Origin: Lentisphaeria bacterium
GTDB taxonomy: Bacteria; Verrucomicrobiota; Lentisphaeria; Victivallales; UBA1829
Direction of reading: 5' to 3'
NCBI GenBank assembly: GCA_003526375.1
Contig: DPDG01000052.1
Span: 62,001-126,000 of the forward strand
Length of the DNA: 64,000 nucleotides
Notes under the pieces: model-generated
The model's database searches: none
Told to the model about the DNA's origin: nothing
What the model saw: only the letters and a program-made list of their open reading frames with translations
Made by a program: the position numbers and the translations under genes
Shown here: piece after piece, positions 1 to 8,184 of the stretch
How the letters are laid out: each line of letters begins with the position of its first letter
Position numbering within the stretch: the first letter of the stretch is position 1

Positions 1-6
1 TGCCAT
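1..6 (-). CDS. Start of a divergent gene leaving the window (partial)
   Basis: Only the first two codons (ATG GCA, read on the minus strand) lie inside the window, so the product cannot be named. The call rests on context. The minus strand reads GAAAGGATCTTTAA directly before the ATG, which is a good ribosome binding site at normal spacing. A promoter-like pair on the same strand lies at 61-90. The gene would be transcribed away from nusA. Confidence 0.35.
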
Positions 7-60
7 TTAAAGATCCTTTCAATTATGATAAGATTGCATTATTGCTATTTCAAAATATAT

Positions 61-90
61 AATATAACTTGCAGTTGCACTGCTTTTCAA
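61..90 (-). promoter_or_regulatory. Putative sigma70-type promoter for the divergent gene
   Basis: On the minus strand the -35 is TTGAAA (plus 85-90) and the -10 is TATATT (plus 61-66), separated by 18 nt. The spacer contains a short perfect inverted repeat, GCAGT-TGC-ACTGC (71-83), which is placed as a repressor site would be. It is read by eye only. Confidence 0.45.
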
Positions 91-163
91 GTCGGAAAGA
101 CTAAATTTTGCGGAAAAAAAGTTCTGCATTTCCATGAAAAGTATAAAATCCCTCTAAAAGAGC

Positions 164-197
164 TTGAAGAAAACACGGAAAGGATGTAGATTATAAT
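164..197 (+). promoter_or_regulatory. Putative promoter of the nusA operon
   Basis: TTGAAG (164-169) is followed after 17 nt by TAGATT (187-192), and a consensus TATAAT (192-197) overlaps the latter. Transcription from here would start near 204 and give a leader of about 120 nt before nusA. The surrounding 200 nt are strongly AT-rich and contain no coding frame of note. Confidence 0.4.
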
Positions 198-213
198 TGT
201 AATTTTATTGGTT

Positions 214-250
214 GCCTGTCCCCGCTTGCTGAATACGGGGAGGATCAGGC
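214..250 (+). promoter_or_regulatory. Possible antiterminator stem in the nusA leader
   Basis: GCCTG (214-218) pairs with CAGGC (246-250), and TCCCCG (219-224) pairs with CGGGGA (236-241), leaving a 4-nt bulge (242-245). The last three bases of this stem are also the first three of the terminator stem at 248-272, so the two structures exclude each other. That is the layout of an attenuator. Which factor would switch it is unknown; NusA itself is the obvious guess. Confidence 0.4.
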
Positions 251-281
251 GGGTTTCGCCAAAAGACCCGCCTTATTTTTT
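248..281 (+). terminator. Rho-independent terminator upstream of nusA
   Basis: GGCGGGT (248-254) pairs with ACCCGCC (266-272) and is followed by TTATTTTTT (273-281). It ends 44 nt before the nusA start codon. No plus-strand gene lies upstream within the window, so it probably controls the nusA transcript. Confidence 0.65.
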
Positions 282-325
282 GGCACCGTTTGGGTAAAAA
301 TTTTAACAGCCTGGAGGCGGTAATT

Positions 326-1603
326 ATGAACAATGAACTTCTGGCAACTCTTGAGTATATCGAACAGGAACGCGGAATCAGTAAAGAGCAGCTCGTGGAC
401 GCCGTCGAAAAGGCTATTTTGACAGCGTCGCGCAAAAGCATTCATCCTGCTTCCAATCTGGCTGTGAAGCTGGACCGCCAGACCGGCGAAATCAGAGCCT
501 GGGCGCAACTCGAAGTCGTCGATACTTTCCCGAACAATGACCAGATCACAATCGAAAAGGCGAAGGAGAAGTATCCCGATGTCCAGCTCGGAGACGTGGT
601 GGAATGGGAAGTGACCCCGAAAAACTTCGGGCGCATTGCCGCGCAGACTGCGCGCCAGGCGATTCTCCAGCAGCTCCGCAAAGCGGAAAAAGCCATTGTG
701 AAAGAGGAATATGACGAGAAAGTCGGGGAGATCGTCAACGGCACCGTGAAACGTATCGAAGCCGGCGCGATTATTGTTGACCTTCAGAAATCCGAGGGTA
801 TCATTGCCGCGAAGGACAAGGTTCCCGGAGAGCAGTATATGGTCGGGGAGCGCATCAACGCATTGCTGGTCAAAGTGGATACGCTGGTGTCCGGACCGAG
901 TCTGATTCTGTCGCGCTCGAATCCGGGTTTTGTCAAAAAACTGTTTGAACGCGAGGTTTCCGAGATTCACGACGGTGTCGTTGAGATCGCCGGAATCGCC
1001 AGAGAAGCCGGAATGCGCACGAAGATCGCGGTCCGGAGCAACGATCCCCGCATCGACCCGGTCGGCGCGTGTGTCGGAATGCGCGGCATGAGGGTCCGCA
1101 ATATTACAAGCGAGCTCGGCAATGAGCGTGTTGACATCATCCGTTATGAGGATGATATCAAGGTGTATGCCGCGAATGCCCTGCATCCTGCGAAGCTCGA
1201 ATCAATCAGCGTGGATGAGAACCGCAGAATGCTGACGATCCGCGTCAATTCCGAGAATTCCCGTCTGGCGTTCGGCAAGAAAGCGCAGAATGTGCGTCTT
1301 GCGCAGAAACTCATCGGCTGGAACATCAATTTTGTAACGGACGACGCGGTGAAAGAAGACTCTTTCGAGGAGAAGAAGACGCAGTATATTTCGCAGCTTT
1401 CCTCCGAACTTTCCATTTCTCCCGCCAAGGCGGAAATACTGGTGAACAACGGTTATCTGACGGTGGAAGGGCTGAGGAGCGCGGGAATTTCCGATATCGC
1501 TGCGATCAAGGGAATGGATGAAGAAACCGTGAATGCGATTTCAGAAGGGCTGGCAAAGATCAATCAAACATCGGACGGTGCTTCCGACGGGGAGCAGCAG
1601 TAA
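326..1603 (+). CDS. nusA: Transcription termination/antitermination factor NusA
   Basis: NusA binds RNA polymerase and modulates pausing, termination and antitermination. The 425-residue product has the family order: an N-terminal polymerase-binding domain (about 1-125), an S1 domain (about 130-200), then two KH domains that include the signature DPVGACVGMRG from residue 244. A helix-hairpin-helix segment lies near the C-terminus (LVNNGYLTVEGL onward). Start: ATG 326 has GGAGG at 313-317, while an in-frame upstream start at 290 has no ribosome site and lies just after the terminator T-run. It is first in an operon with infB, rbfA, nrnA and truB, a common bacterial order. The usual rimP upstream is absent from the window. 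Confidence 0.95.
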   Translation: MNNELLATLEYIEQERGISKEQLVDAVEKAILTASRKSIHPASNLAVKLDRQTGEIRAWAQLEVVDTFPNNDQITIEKAKEKYPDVQLGDVVEWEVTPKNFGRIAAQTARQAILQQLRKAEKAIVKEEYDEKVGEIVNGTVKRIEAGAIIVDLQKSEGIIAAKDKVPGEQYMVGERINALLVKVDTLVSGPSLILSRSNPGFVKKLFEREVSEIHDGVVEIAGIAREAGMRTKIAVRSNDPRIDPVGACVGMRGMRVRNITSELGNERVDIIRYEDDIKVYAANALHPAKLESISVDENRRMLTIRVNSENSRLAFGKKAQNVRLAQKLIGWNINFVTDDAVKEDSFEEKKTQYISQLSSELSISPAKAEILVNNGYLTVEGLRSAGISDIAAIKGMDEETVNAISEGLAKINQTSDGASDGEQQ

Positions 1604-1676
1604 TCGTCTGCCGGACGGATTGCCGCACATTTCGATTTCAGGTTCCGGCAAAAAGTGAATTGTCAAAGGGATTTTC

Positions 1677-3722
1677 ATGGGAACAAAAAGTGTAAAAGTC
1701 AAAACTCTTGCGGATAAGTATGGCGTTTCCGTAAAGGAGATCATTAAAGAATTGGAGTCGCAGGGATTCGGGGATGACGTGAAGAGCGCCAGCTCTGTGA
1801 TTCCGCCTGATGCTGTTGAGCTTGTGAAATCTTATCTTGACGAACTGATGGCGAAAAGAGGCGGGGAGCCCGGACGCGGAGCCGGAAACCGGGACGGTGG
1901 AGGAGCGGTTTCCGCCGCATCTGCCGGACAGCAGGAGGTTCATATCAAGGGACCGGTCATTGTCAAGAGCCTTGCCGAAGCCCTTGGTAAGCGCCCGAAT
2001 GAGGTGATTACCAGTCTCATGATGATGAATGTCCTTGCGAGCATCAACCAGATGCTGGAGCCCGCCGTAGCCGTCGAACTTGCCGCGAAGATGGGATTCA
2101 CGCTCGTGATTGACAAGCGCGGAAAAGAGGAGCATGTTCAGAAAGATGCCGGCAGCCAGAGTGCCGATGCTCCGGAGGAAATTGAATTTGCGGATAACCC
2201 GAAAGATATCATTGCACGTCAGCCGATCGTGACTTTCATGGGACATGTCGATCACGGCAAGACCTCATTGCAGGACGCGATTCGCAAAACGCGTGTCGCG
2301 GCGGGGGAAGCCGGTGGAATTACACAGCATATCGGCGCATCGATTGCGCACTGCGGCAATAAGTCGGTTACATTTGTCGATACCCCGGGGCACGAAGCGT
2401 TTACCGCAATGCGTGCCCGCGGCGCCAATGTGACGGATATCGTAGTGCTTGTTGTTGCCGCGGATGACGGTTTCATGCCGCAGACCATCGAAGCCATGAA
2501 TCATGCCAAAGCGGCGAAAGTGCCGATCATTGTGGCTATGAATAAGATCGACCTGCCGAATGCCAATCCGGACAAGGTGCTTCTGAATATGCAGCAGAAC
2601 GGTTTGATGCCGGAAGACTGGGGCGGAACGATCGGCGTCGTCAAAGTGTCTGCAAAGACAGGGCAGGGGATCGACGATCTTCTTGAGCGCATCCTGCTGG
2701 AGGCGGAGATGCTGGAGCTCAAAGGCAATCCGAAGCGTCCAGCCGAGGCGTTTGTTCTGGAATCCCAGCTCGAACAGGGATACGGGCCGACCGCCAGCAT
2801 CGTGGTCAAGAACGGGACGCTTCATGTGGGCGATCCGATCATCTGCGGTGAATATTACGGCAAAGTCAAGGGGCTGATTGATCATCGCGGACAGCGTATC
2901 AAGTCCGCCGGGCCGAGCACTCCGGTGAAGATTGTTGGTCTGAGCGGTGTGCCGGATGCCGGAACGAAGCTTGTTGTCTGCAAGAGCGAGAAGGAAGCCA
3001 AAGAGATCGGCGAAGCGAGAAGCGCCAGCAAACGTGTGGAGACGCTCTCCGGCAAAGGCGGCGGCATGACGCTTGACGATCTGTTCTCGCAGATGGAGAA
3101 CGGCAAACGCAATACGCTCAAAGTGGTGGTGAAGACTGACGTCTGCGGCTCCTCCGAAGCTATTGTGGAGTCTCTCAAGAAACTGCCGTCCGAAAAAATC
3201 AGCGTGGAAGTGCTTCACGCCGCTGTCGGGGCGATTACGGAAAGCGATGTCCAGCTTGCGGCTTCTTCCAATGCCATTGTGATCGGATTCCACGTCCGCG
3301 TCAATCCCGGCGTGAACGACCTGGCGAAGAAAGAGAATGTCGAAATCCGTCTTTACAGTATCATTTACGAGCTGCTGGAAGACATCAAGGACGCTATGGC
3401 GGGTCGTCTTGAGCCGGATAAACGCGAGAAAGAACTCGGCGTAGCTCATATCCTGAAGATTTTCGAGCTGTCCAGAGGTCCGAAGATCTGCGGCTGCATG
3501 GTGGATAAGGGAGTGGTCAAGGTCGGCAGCAAATCGCGCGTATTCCGGAAAGGCGAGCTGATCTTCAACGGGGAAGTGCGTTCCCTCCGCCGTTTTCAGG
3601 ACGATGTCAAGGAAGTGCGTCAGGGCATGGAATGCGGCATCAAGCTGGACAACTTCCTCGACTTCGATGTCGGCGATGTGATCCAGTTCTATGAAATCGA
3701 GCTGAAAAAAGCGACACTCTGA
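1677..3722 (+). CDS. infB: Translation initiation factor IF-2
   Basis: IF-2 is the GTPase that places initiator tRNA on the 30S subunit and promotes subunit joining. The protein has 681 residues, on the short side for the family. Two IF2_N-like helical segments (about 1-50 and 91-140) are joined by a Gly/Arg-rich linker. The G domain then shows GHVDHGKT (189-196), DTPGHEAF and NKID, followed by domains II, III and the C-terminal fMet-tRNA-binding part. Start ATG 1677 is preceded by AAAGGGA. It lies 73 nt after nusA; the gap contains a small hairpin (TGCCGGA 1609-1615 with TCCGGCA 1644-1650). Confidence 0.96.
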   Translation: MGTKSVKVKTLADKYGVSVKEIIKELESQGFGDDVKSASSVIPPDAVELVKSYLDELMAKRGGEPGRGAGNRDGGGAVSAASAGQQEVHIKGPVIVKSLAEALGKRPNEVITSLMMMNVLASINQMLEPAVAVELAAKMGFTLVIDKRGKEEHVQKDAGSQSADAPEEIEFADNPKDIIARQPIVTFMGHVDHGKTSLQDAIRKTRVAAGEAGGITQHIGASIAHCGNKSVTFVDTPGHEAFTAMRARGANVTDIVVLVVAADDGFMPQTIEAMNHAKAAKVPIIVAMNKIDLPNANPDKVLLNMQQNGLMPEDWGGTIGVVKVSAKTGQGIDDLLERILLEAEMLELKGNPKRPAEAFVLESQLEQGYGPTASIVVKNGTLHVGDPIICGEYYGKVKGLIDHRGQRIKSAGPSTPVKIVGLSGVPDAGTKLVVCKSEKEAKEIGEARSASKRVETLSGKGGGMTLDDLFSQMENGKRNTLKVVVKTDVCGSSEAIVESLKKLPSEKISVEVLHAAVGAITESDVQLAASSNAIVIGFHVRVNPGVNDLAKKENVEIRLYSIIYELLEDIKDAMAGRLEPDKREKELGVAHILKIFELSRGPKICGCMVDKGVVKVGSKSRVFRKGELIFNGEVRSLRRFQDDVKEVRQGMECGIKLDNFLDFDVGDVIQFYEIELKKATL

Positions 3723-3743
3723 TCTGTTATCATCGAACATTTG

Positions 3744-3777
3744 CCTGCCGGCGCGACTCTATGAATCTGCCGGCAGG
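3744..3777 (+). other. Intercistronic hairpin between infB and rbfA
   Basis: CCTGCCGGC (3744-3752) pairs perfectly with GCCGGCAGG (3769-3777) around a 16-nt loop. No T-run follows, so it is not a normal terminator. It may act in mRNA processing or stability, or give partial attenuation. Confidence 0.5.
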
Positions 3778-3832
3778 TTGCGAAAAGCCTGTTCCGTAAA
3801 TCCGGAAAAATCCTTAAGAAGGAGGTGTGCAA

Positions 3833-4186
3833 ATGGCTCAGTCTCACGACAGAATTGCCCGTGTCAACGAAATCCTGAAACGGGAAATTGCAGATATCAT
3901 CGAGAAACGCGGGGTCGGCGGAGGCGATACCCTTGTTTCCGTAACCAAAGTCCATGCGTCGGAATCGCTCCGCAATGCGACGGTGTATGTCAGTGTTTTC
4001 GGATCGAAGCCGCCGGAGGAGATTCTCAGGGCTCTGAACAAGCTCCGCCCGGATATCCAGCACAATGTTTCCAGGCATGTGATCCTGAAATATACGCCGG
4101 TGCTTCATTTTGTCCACGATATGAACCTTGAGGAAGGCGACAAGGTCCTTTCACTGATTCGGGAACTGGAAGAAAATGAGCAATGA
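3833..4186 (+). CDS. rbfA: Ribosome-binding factor A
   Basis: RbfA is a small KH-fold protein that assists late 30S maturation and 16S processing. The 117-residue product matches in length and in motifs: an N-terminal RVNEILKREIADII helix, a central TVYVSVFG strand and a C-terminal RHVILKYTPVLHFVHD segment. Start: ATG 3833 sits 6 nt after AAGGAGGT (3819-3826); a GTG two codons earlier overlaps the ribosome site and is unlikely. Its stop codon lies 11 nt inside nrnA, which suggests translational coupling. Confidence 0.93.
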   Translation: MAQSHDRIARVNEILKREIADIIEKRGVGGGDTLVSVTKVHASESLRNATVYVSVFGSKPPEEILRALNKLRPDIQHNVSRHVILKYTPVLHFVHDMNLEEGDKVLSLIRELEENEQ

Positions 4187-5174
4187 CATCACTCTTGCCG
4201 AGGTAAAGGACCGTCTTGAACAGCTTCGCGGCAAGGGGCGGATTCTGCTGATGACCCATGAGCGTCCCGACGGCGATGCGGTCGGTTCGCTCTGCGGCAT
4301 GTATTTCATCCTGCGCGAAAACGGTTTTTTCGTGGATGCGCTGATTCCCGAATCGGTGCCTGACATGTATCAGGATTTTGTCCCGAGCGGGCTGATCACT
4401 TCCATTACGACGCTTGGCGTTGAATGTTATTCGCTCCTGATCACACTGGATGCTTCGACCAGAATGCGCGTGTCCGCTCCCTGTATCAAGGAGGACGGTA
4501 TTACAATACCATGCCTGAATATTGATCATCATCCGGACAATGAGCGTTACGGCGACGCGAGTTATGTGGTGCCGACGGCGTGTTCGACTGCCGAGATTGT
4601 TCTTTCGATCGCGAAAGCCGCGACTCTGATGATCAGCCCCGTTTCCGCGACTCTGCTGATGCTGGGGATCATTACGGATTCCGGCTGTTTCCGGTTCGAC
4701 AACACGACGCCGGAGGCTCTGCGTGCCGCGGCGCGGTTGCTGGAGCTTGGCGCGGACCGTCGGCACATCATCAGGAACTGTTTTCTTTCCAAACCGGAAA
4801 ATATGGCGCGTTTTGAAGCGGACCTGCTTTGCAATCACATGAAGAAAGAGTTCGGCGGAAAGTTCGCGTGGTTCTATCTGGATCCTGATTTATTGAAAAA
4901 ATATGAGGTGGACCTGCGCAATACGGAGCAGGTCATCGAGTCGCTGCGCGCGATTGACGGCGTTGTTGTCGCGGCGGTGATCCGGAAGGAGAAAGAAGGC
5001 TTCAAGGTCTCGCTCCGTTCCAAGGCGAGACAGATATCCGTCGGCAGGATCGCGAGACGGCTGAACGGGGGCGGTCATGAGATGGCTGCGGGCTGTTCTA
5101 TCTCCGCGCCGACGATTGAAGAAGCTGAAAAGATACTTGCAAACAACGTGGAGATGGAGCTCAATGAGAAATAA
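4176..5174 (+). CDS. nrnA: DHH-family phosphoesterase, NrnA-like (oligoribonuclease/pAp phosphatase)
   Basis: Members hydrolyse short RNA oligonucleotides and often 3'-phosphoadenosine 5'-phosphate, using Mn-type metal ions. The 332-residue protein shows motif I PDGDAVGS (31-38), the DHH motif at 117-119 and the DHHA1 motif GGGHEMAAG (298-306). Length and domain order fit NrnA rather than RecJ. The gene overlaps rbfA by 11 nt and truB by 11 nt, so the three are probably translated together. The exact substrate cannot be read from the sequence. Confidence 0.85.
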   Translation: MSNDITLAEVKDRLEQLRGKGRILLMTHERPDGDAVGSLCGMYFILRENGFFVDALIPESVPDMYQDFVPSGLITSITTLGVECYSLLITLDASTRMRVSAPCIKEDGITIPCLNIDHHPDNERYGDASYVVPTACSTAEIVLSIAKAATLMISPVSATLLMLGIITDSGCFRFDNTTPEALRAAARLLELGADRRHIIRNCFLSKPENMARFEADLLCNHMKKEFGGKFAWFYLDPDLLKKYEVDLRNTEQVIESLRAIDGVVVAAVIRKEKEGFKVSLRSKARQISVGRIARRLNGGGHEMAAGCSISAPTIEEAEKILANNVEMELNEK

Positions 5175-5925
5175 TCCCGCCCGGCACCGCCTGCCGATTT
5201 TCGACCGCAGCGGCGTGCTTCTTGTCAACAAACCGACGGAATGGACGAGTCACGACGTCGTGGCGTTTGTGCGTTCCCGTTTCAATGTCCCGAAAGTGGG
5301 GCACTGCGGAACCCTGGACCCTGCCGCGACCGGACTGCTTGTCGTCGTGCTCGGAAAATTTACGAAGCTGAGCCAGAAGTTCAGCGGCGAAGACAAAGTT
5401 TACGAAGGAACGATCCTGCTCGGCAGAGAGACCGATTCGCAGGACATGGACGGCAATGTGATCCGTGAAAGCGATCCTTCCGGTGTGACGGAACAGATGC
5501 TGCGCGATACTTTCGCGGGATTTGTCGGTGATATCGAACAGATCCCGCCGATGGTGTCCGCGGTGAAAAAAGGCGGAGAGCGTCTTTACGAGCTTGCGCG
5601 CAAGGGGCAGGAGATCGAGCGTGAAGCGAAACCGATCACGATTCATTCCATCACGATGGACCGGATTGAACTGCCCTACGCCGATTTTACGGTTTCCTGT
5701 TCCAAGGGAACCTATATCCGCACCCTCTGCGCGGATGTCGGCGCGAAGCTCGGATGCGGGGCGTGCCTGTACCGCCTGAACCGGATCAGAAGCGGCGAGT
5801 TCGATCTTGAAAACGCCGTGACGGTTGAGGAGATGAAAAACTGGACGCAGGACGATCTGAATGATTATATTTCCGGTTTTCTGCACCGGAAACTGGCGCA
5901 GATGAATCATTTTACAAACTTTTGA
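5164..5925 (+). CDS. truB: tRNA pseudouridine(55) synthase TruB
   Basis: TruB makes pseudouridine 55 in the T-loop of tRNAs. The catalytic aspartate is in GTLDPAATGLL (Asp52), preceded by the family motif VNKPTEWTSHDVV. The RNA-contact segment YELARKG and the SKGTYIRTL motif are also present. At 253 residues it lacks a large PUA extension. Start ATG 5164 is preceded by GGAGATGGAG and overlaps the end of nrnA by 11 nt. An upstream in-frame start at 5077 would give a 29-residue extension read from nrnA coding sequence. Confidence 0.94.
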   Translation: MRNNPARHRLPIFDRSGVLLVNKPTEWTSHDVVAFVRSRFNVPKVGHCGTLDPAATGLLVVVLGKFTKLSQKFSGEDKVYEGTILLGRETDSQDMDGNVIRESDPSGVTEQMLRDTFAGFVGDIEQIPPMVSAVKKGGERLYELARKGQEIEREAKPITIHSITMDRIELPYADFTVSCSKGTYIRTLCADVGAKLGCGACLYRLNRIRSGEFDLENAVTVEEMKNWTQDDLNDYISGFLHRKLAQMNHFTNF

Positions 5926-5946
5926 CACAGGAAAGGACGGGGGTGT

Positions 5947-7539
5947 ATGTCAGAGCAGGTCAGTGTAAGTGTGGTTGAGGACGCCGTCGGGAAGTTTCTG
6001 AAATCCATGGAGAATGCGGAATCGTTTTCCGTGAACGACGTCGTTGCTTTCGTGAACCAGAACGCGGCTCTGCCTCCCGCCGAACGCAAGGAGCGGGTCG
6101 AACGTGATATCGAGTTGATTCTGGAAGGGCGTTCGGATATCTTCTTCAATTCCAACACTCATAATGCCGTCTGCTGGAACCGTGCGCCCTTTTTCAAGGG
6201 AACGAAGATCAAAATCCTGCCGTCCAGGCTTGAGATCAAGGATGGCGTCCTGCTTTACGGTGCGCGTTTTGCACCGTTCTGTTCCGACGAGCTTTTCGCG
6301 GATGAGTATCTGCTTTCCGTGAAAGGGACAAAGGGGGAACTGCCGGTGGTATCCTATACCGCACAGCTCGGACAGATTGCGCGGACTTTCATGCTGCTCG
6401 GACGTTCGGTCATGATCGACTGCATCGTTGCCGAGTCGTCGGAAAATTATGAGGCGTTGAAACGGGCGTCCAGCCCTGAAATGGCGATGGTTTCGGTTTC
6501 CGCGTTTGACCTGAGCGCATTCTACAGAGAGAATCATTTTTCCGAAGGAGATGCGGTCATCGCGACGGTTGAGGACTGGCGCAACGGAGTCTTTTCGCTG
6601 GAATACTGTTCCAAAGACGATTTGCCGGATAAATTCGCTCTGGATGAGTATCTCGGGTATTTCGAGGAGGCGGTCATTCAGACTTATGAGGATTACGGAG
6701 AATATCTGGAGATTCCGGATCAGATCGCGCACGCCTATCTCTGTGCGTTTACCGCAGGACATGATCTCCGCCGGAAACCTTATCTTTCGCTTGACGAGTA
6801 TCCTTCCATGATGCGCGATGTGGCGATCCGCCGCGACGATGCCGACTGGGTGCTGGTGCCGCTGGACGATCTTGCCACCGCCGGAGAATCCGTGGAACCG
6901 GAGCATCATCATGAGCATGACAGCCATGAGTGCTGCGGGCATCATCATGAACATTCTCATGAGAAGCCGGAGAAAGTCAAGGAACTGCGCCCCGAAGACT
7001 TTTCCGCATCCGCCGGAAAGCTGGATTCCGTCGATTCGATTCTGGATGAAGTGAATGCGCCTCTGAGCCATACCGAAATTTATGCGATGATCGTGGATGA
7101 TATCGCCAACGGTCAGGACTCTTTCGAGACATTCTATAAAAAGCTTCAGGATATCATGTGCGTGAAGTTTGTCGATGACGCGCAGGAGATCACCTTCCTG
7201 AATTTTGTCGAGGACAGTTGGGAGGAGGCGTTTGAACATTTCAATCCTGTTGTCGAGGAGGCGAAAACTCCTCTGCGGTCACGTCTTCTTGAGGTCAATG
7301 ACCAGCGTATTGAGTTTTCCCGCTCCCTGCTGGAGCGTTATCAGGGCAGAGAGATTCCCGCGCATATTGTTCACAAGATGAAATCTTTCCATGCCCAGAT
7401 ATTGAATACACTGGGTCTTCTGAATGCCGACTCCGAACTGCCGGAGGGTGAGGAATACGACATGCTCGAACTCCGGGTCGGAGACATTGAGGATGCATGG
7501 GAGAATTTTGTGGAAGATCAGGAAAAAACACGGGATTAA
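5947..7539 (+). CDS. Uncharacterised protein with a His/Cys-rich metal-binding segment
   Basis: The product has 530 residues and I do not recognise the family. The N-terminal 60 residues are helical and could be a small winged-helix-like domain. No signal peptide or membrane segment is visible, so it is probably cytosolic. Residues 320-338 hold ten His and two adjacent Cys within 19 residues, typical of Ni/Zn/Co-binding stretches in metallochaperones; they sit between two acidic, mostly helical regions. Start ATG 5947 follows AAAGGACGGGGG, 21 nt after truB, so the gene belongs to the translation-factor operon. A metal-related function is inferred only from the His tract. Confidence 0.75.
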   Translation: MSEQVSVSVVEDAVGKFLKSMENAESFSVNDVVAFVNQNAALPPAERKERVERDIELILEGRSDIFFNSNTHNAVCWNRAPFFKGTKIKILPSRLEIKDGVLLYGARFAPFCSDELFADEYLLSVKGTKGELPVVSYTAQLGQIARTFMLLGRSVMIDCIVAESSENYEALKRASSPEMAMVSVSAFDLSAFYRENHFSEGDAVIATVEDWRNGVFSLEYCSKDDLPDKFALDEYLGYFEEAVIQTYEDYGEYLEIPDQIAHAYLCAFTAGHDLRRKPYLSLDEYPSMMRDVAIRRDDADWVLVPLDDLATAGESVEPEHHHEHDSHECCGHHHEHSHEKPEKVKELRPEDFSASAGKLDSVDSILDEVNAPLSHTEIYAMIVDDIANGQDSFETFYKKLQDIMCVKFVDDAQEITFLNFVEDSWEEAFEHFNPVVEEAKTPLRSRLLEVNDQRIEFSRSLLERYQGREIPAHIVHKMKSFHAQILNTLGLLNADSELPEGEEYDMLELRVGDIEDAWENFVEDQEKTRD

Positions 7540-7557
7540 ACAGAGGAGGTTTCCTGT

Positions 7558-7881
7558 ATGGCGGAGTTCCGTGAAATACTTTCGTTCTGTGTTCAGGTGC
7601 TGTTTACCGCCGGTGTTTTGTGGTCTGCTCTGAAGATCACGAAAACGCAGGGGGATTTTTCCGGTATGCTGCTGATTGCTTTCATCTGCGGTCTGCTGGG
7701 ACTGCATCCCGAACCGTGGGGCATGATTGCGTCTCTTGTGGTGATGTTCCTGCTGATTGCGAAATTTACTTCCGCGAAGTTTTTCCCGGAGACAGTCATC
7801 ATTGTGCTGCTGTCGTGGATTCTGGGATTCATTTCCAAATTCGGGCTTGAGTTCGCCGCAAAAATTCTGGTGAAGCAGTAA
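7558..7881 (+). CDS. Small integral membrane protein, unknown function
   Basis: This is a 107-residue protein with about four hydrophobic segments (roughly 7-25, 36-50, 54-70 and 75-97) and a basic C-terminus (KILVKQ). Start ATG 7558 is preceded by GAGGAGG, 18 nt after the His-rich gene, so it probably ends the same operon. No family was recognised. About 300 nt follow (7882-8184) in which I see only a weak 29-codon frame (7911-8000). Confidence 0.7.
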   Translation: MAEFREILSFCVQVLFTAGVLWSALKITKTQGDFSGMLLIAFICGLLGLHPEPWGMIASLVVMFLLIAKFTSAKFFPETVIIVLLSWILGFISKFGLEFAAKILVKQ

Positions 7882-8184
7882 AGGCCGGAAGGACGGGAAA
7901 GACAATTTTTATGGGTCTGATTGCAAAAAACATGGTGGATAACGGCGGATTGCTGATTTTTCCGAAATTCAGAGATGGATTAATTATCAGTATGAAATAA
8001 CCGGACGTCCGCGTCGGGAAATTGTAGCTGATCCTGCTCTGATATTAATCGACTGACCAAGTATTTGTTGAATCGTCAGATCATCCGTTTGTGCTATGAT
8101 TTTGAGCAGAACGGCGGCTTTATAGAAAAACTTTATCAGGAAAGAAAAAAGAGTCGAAGACAGCCTCAGATGTTCTTCCCGTCT

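Noticed and set aside
2265..3740. Long antisense reading frame across infB
   Set aside because: It mirrors the codon pattern of infB, lacks a ribosome site and shows no family motifs; infB has full GTPase signatures.
7911..8000. 29-residue frame after the small membrane protein gene
   Set aside because: The ribosome site is weak and the sequence matches no known small protein; kept only as a remark in the preceding entry.
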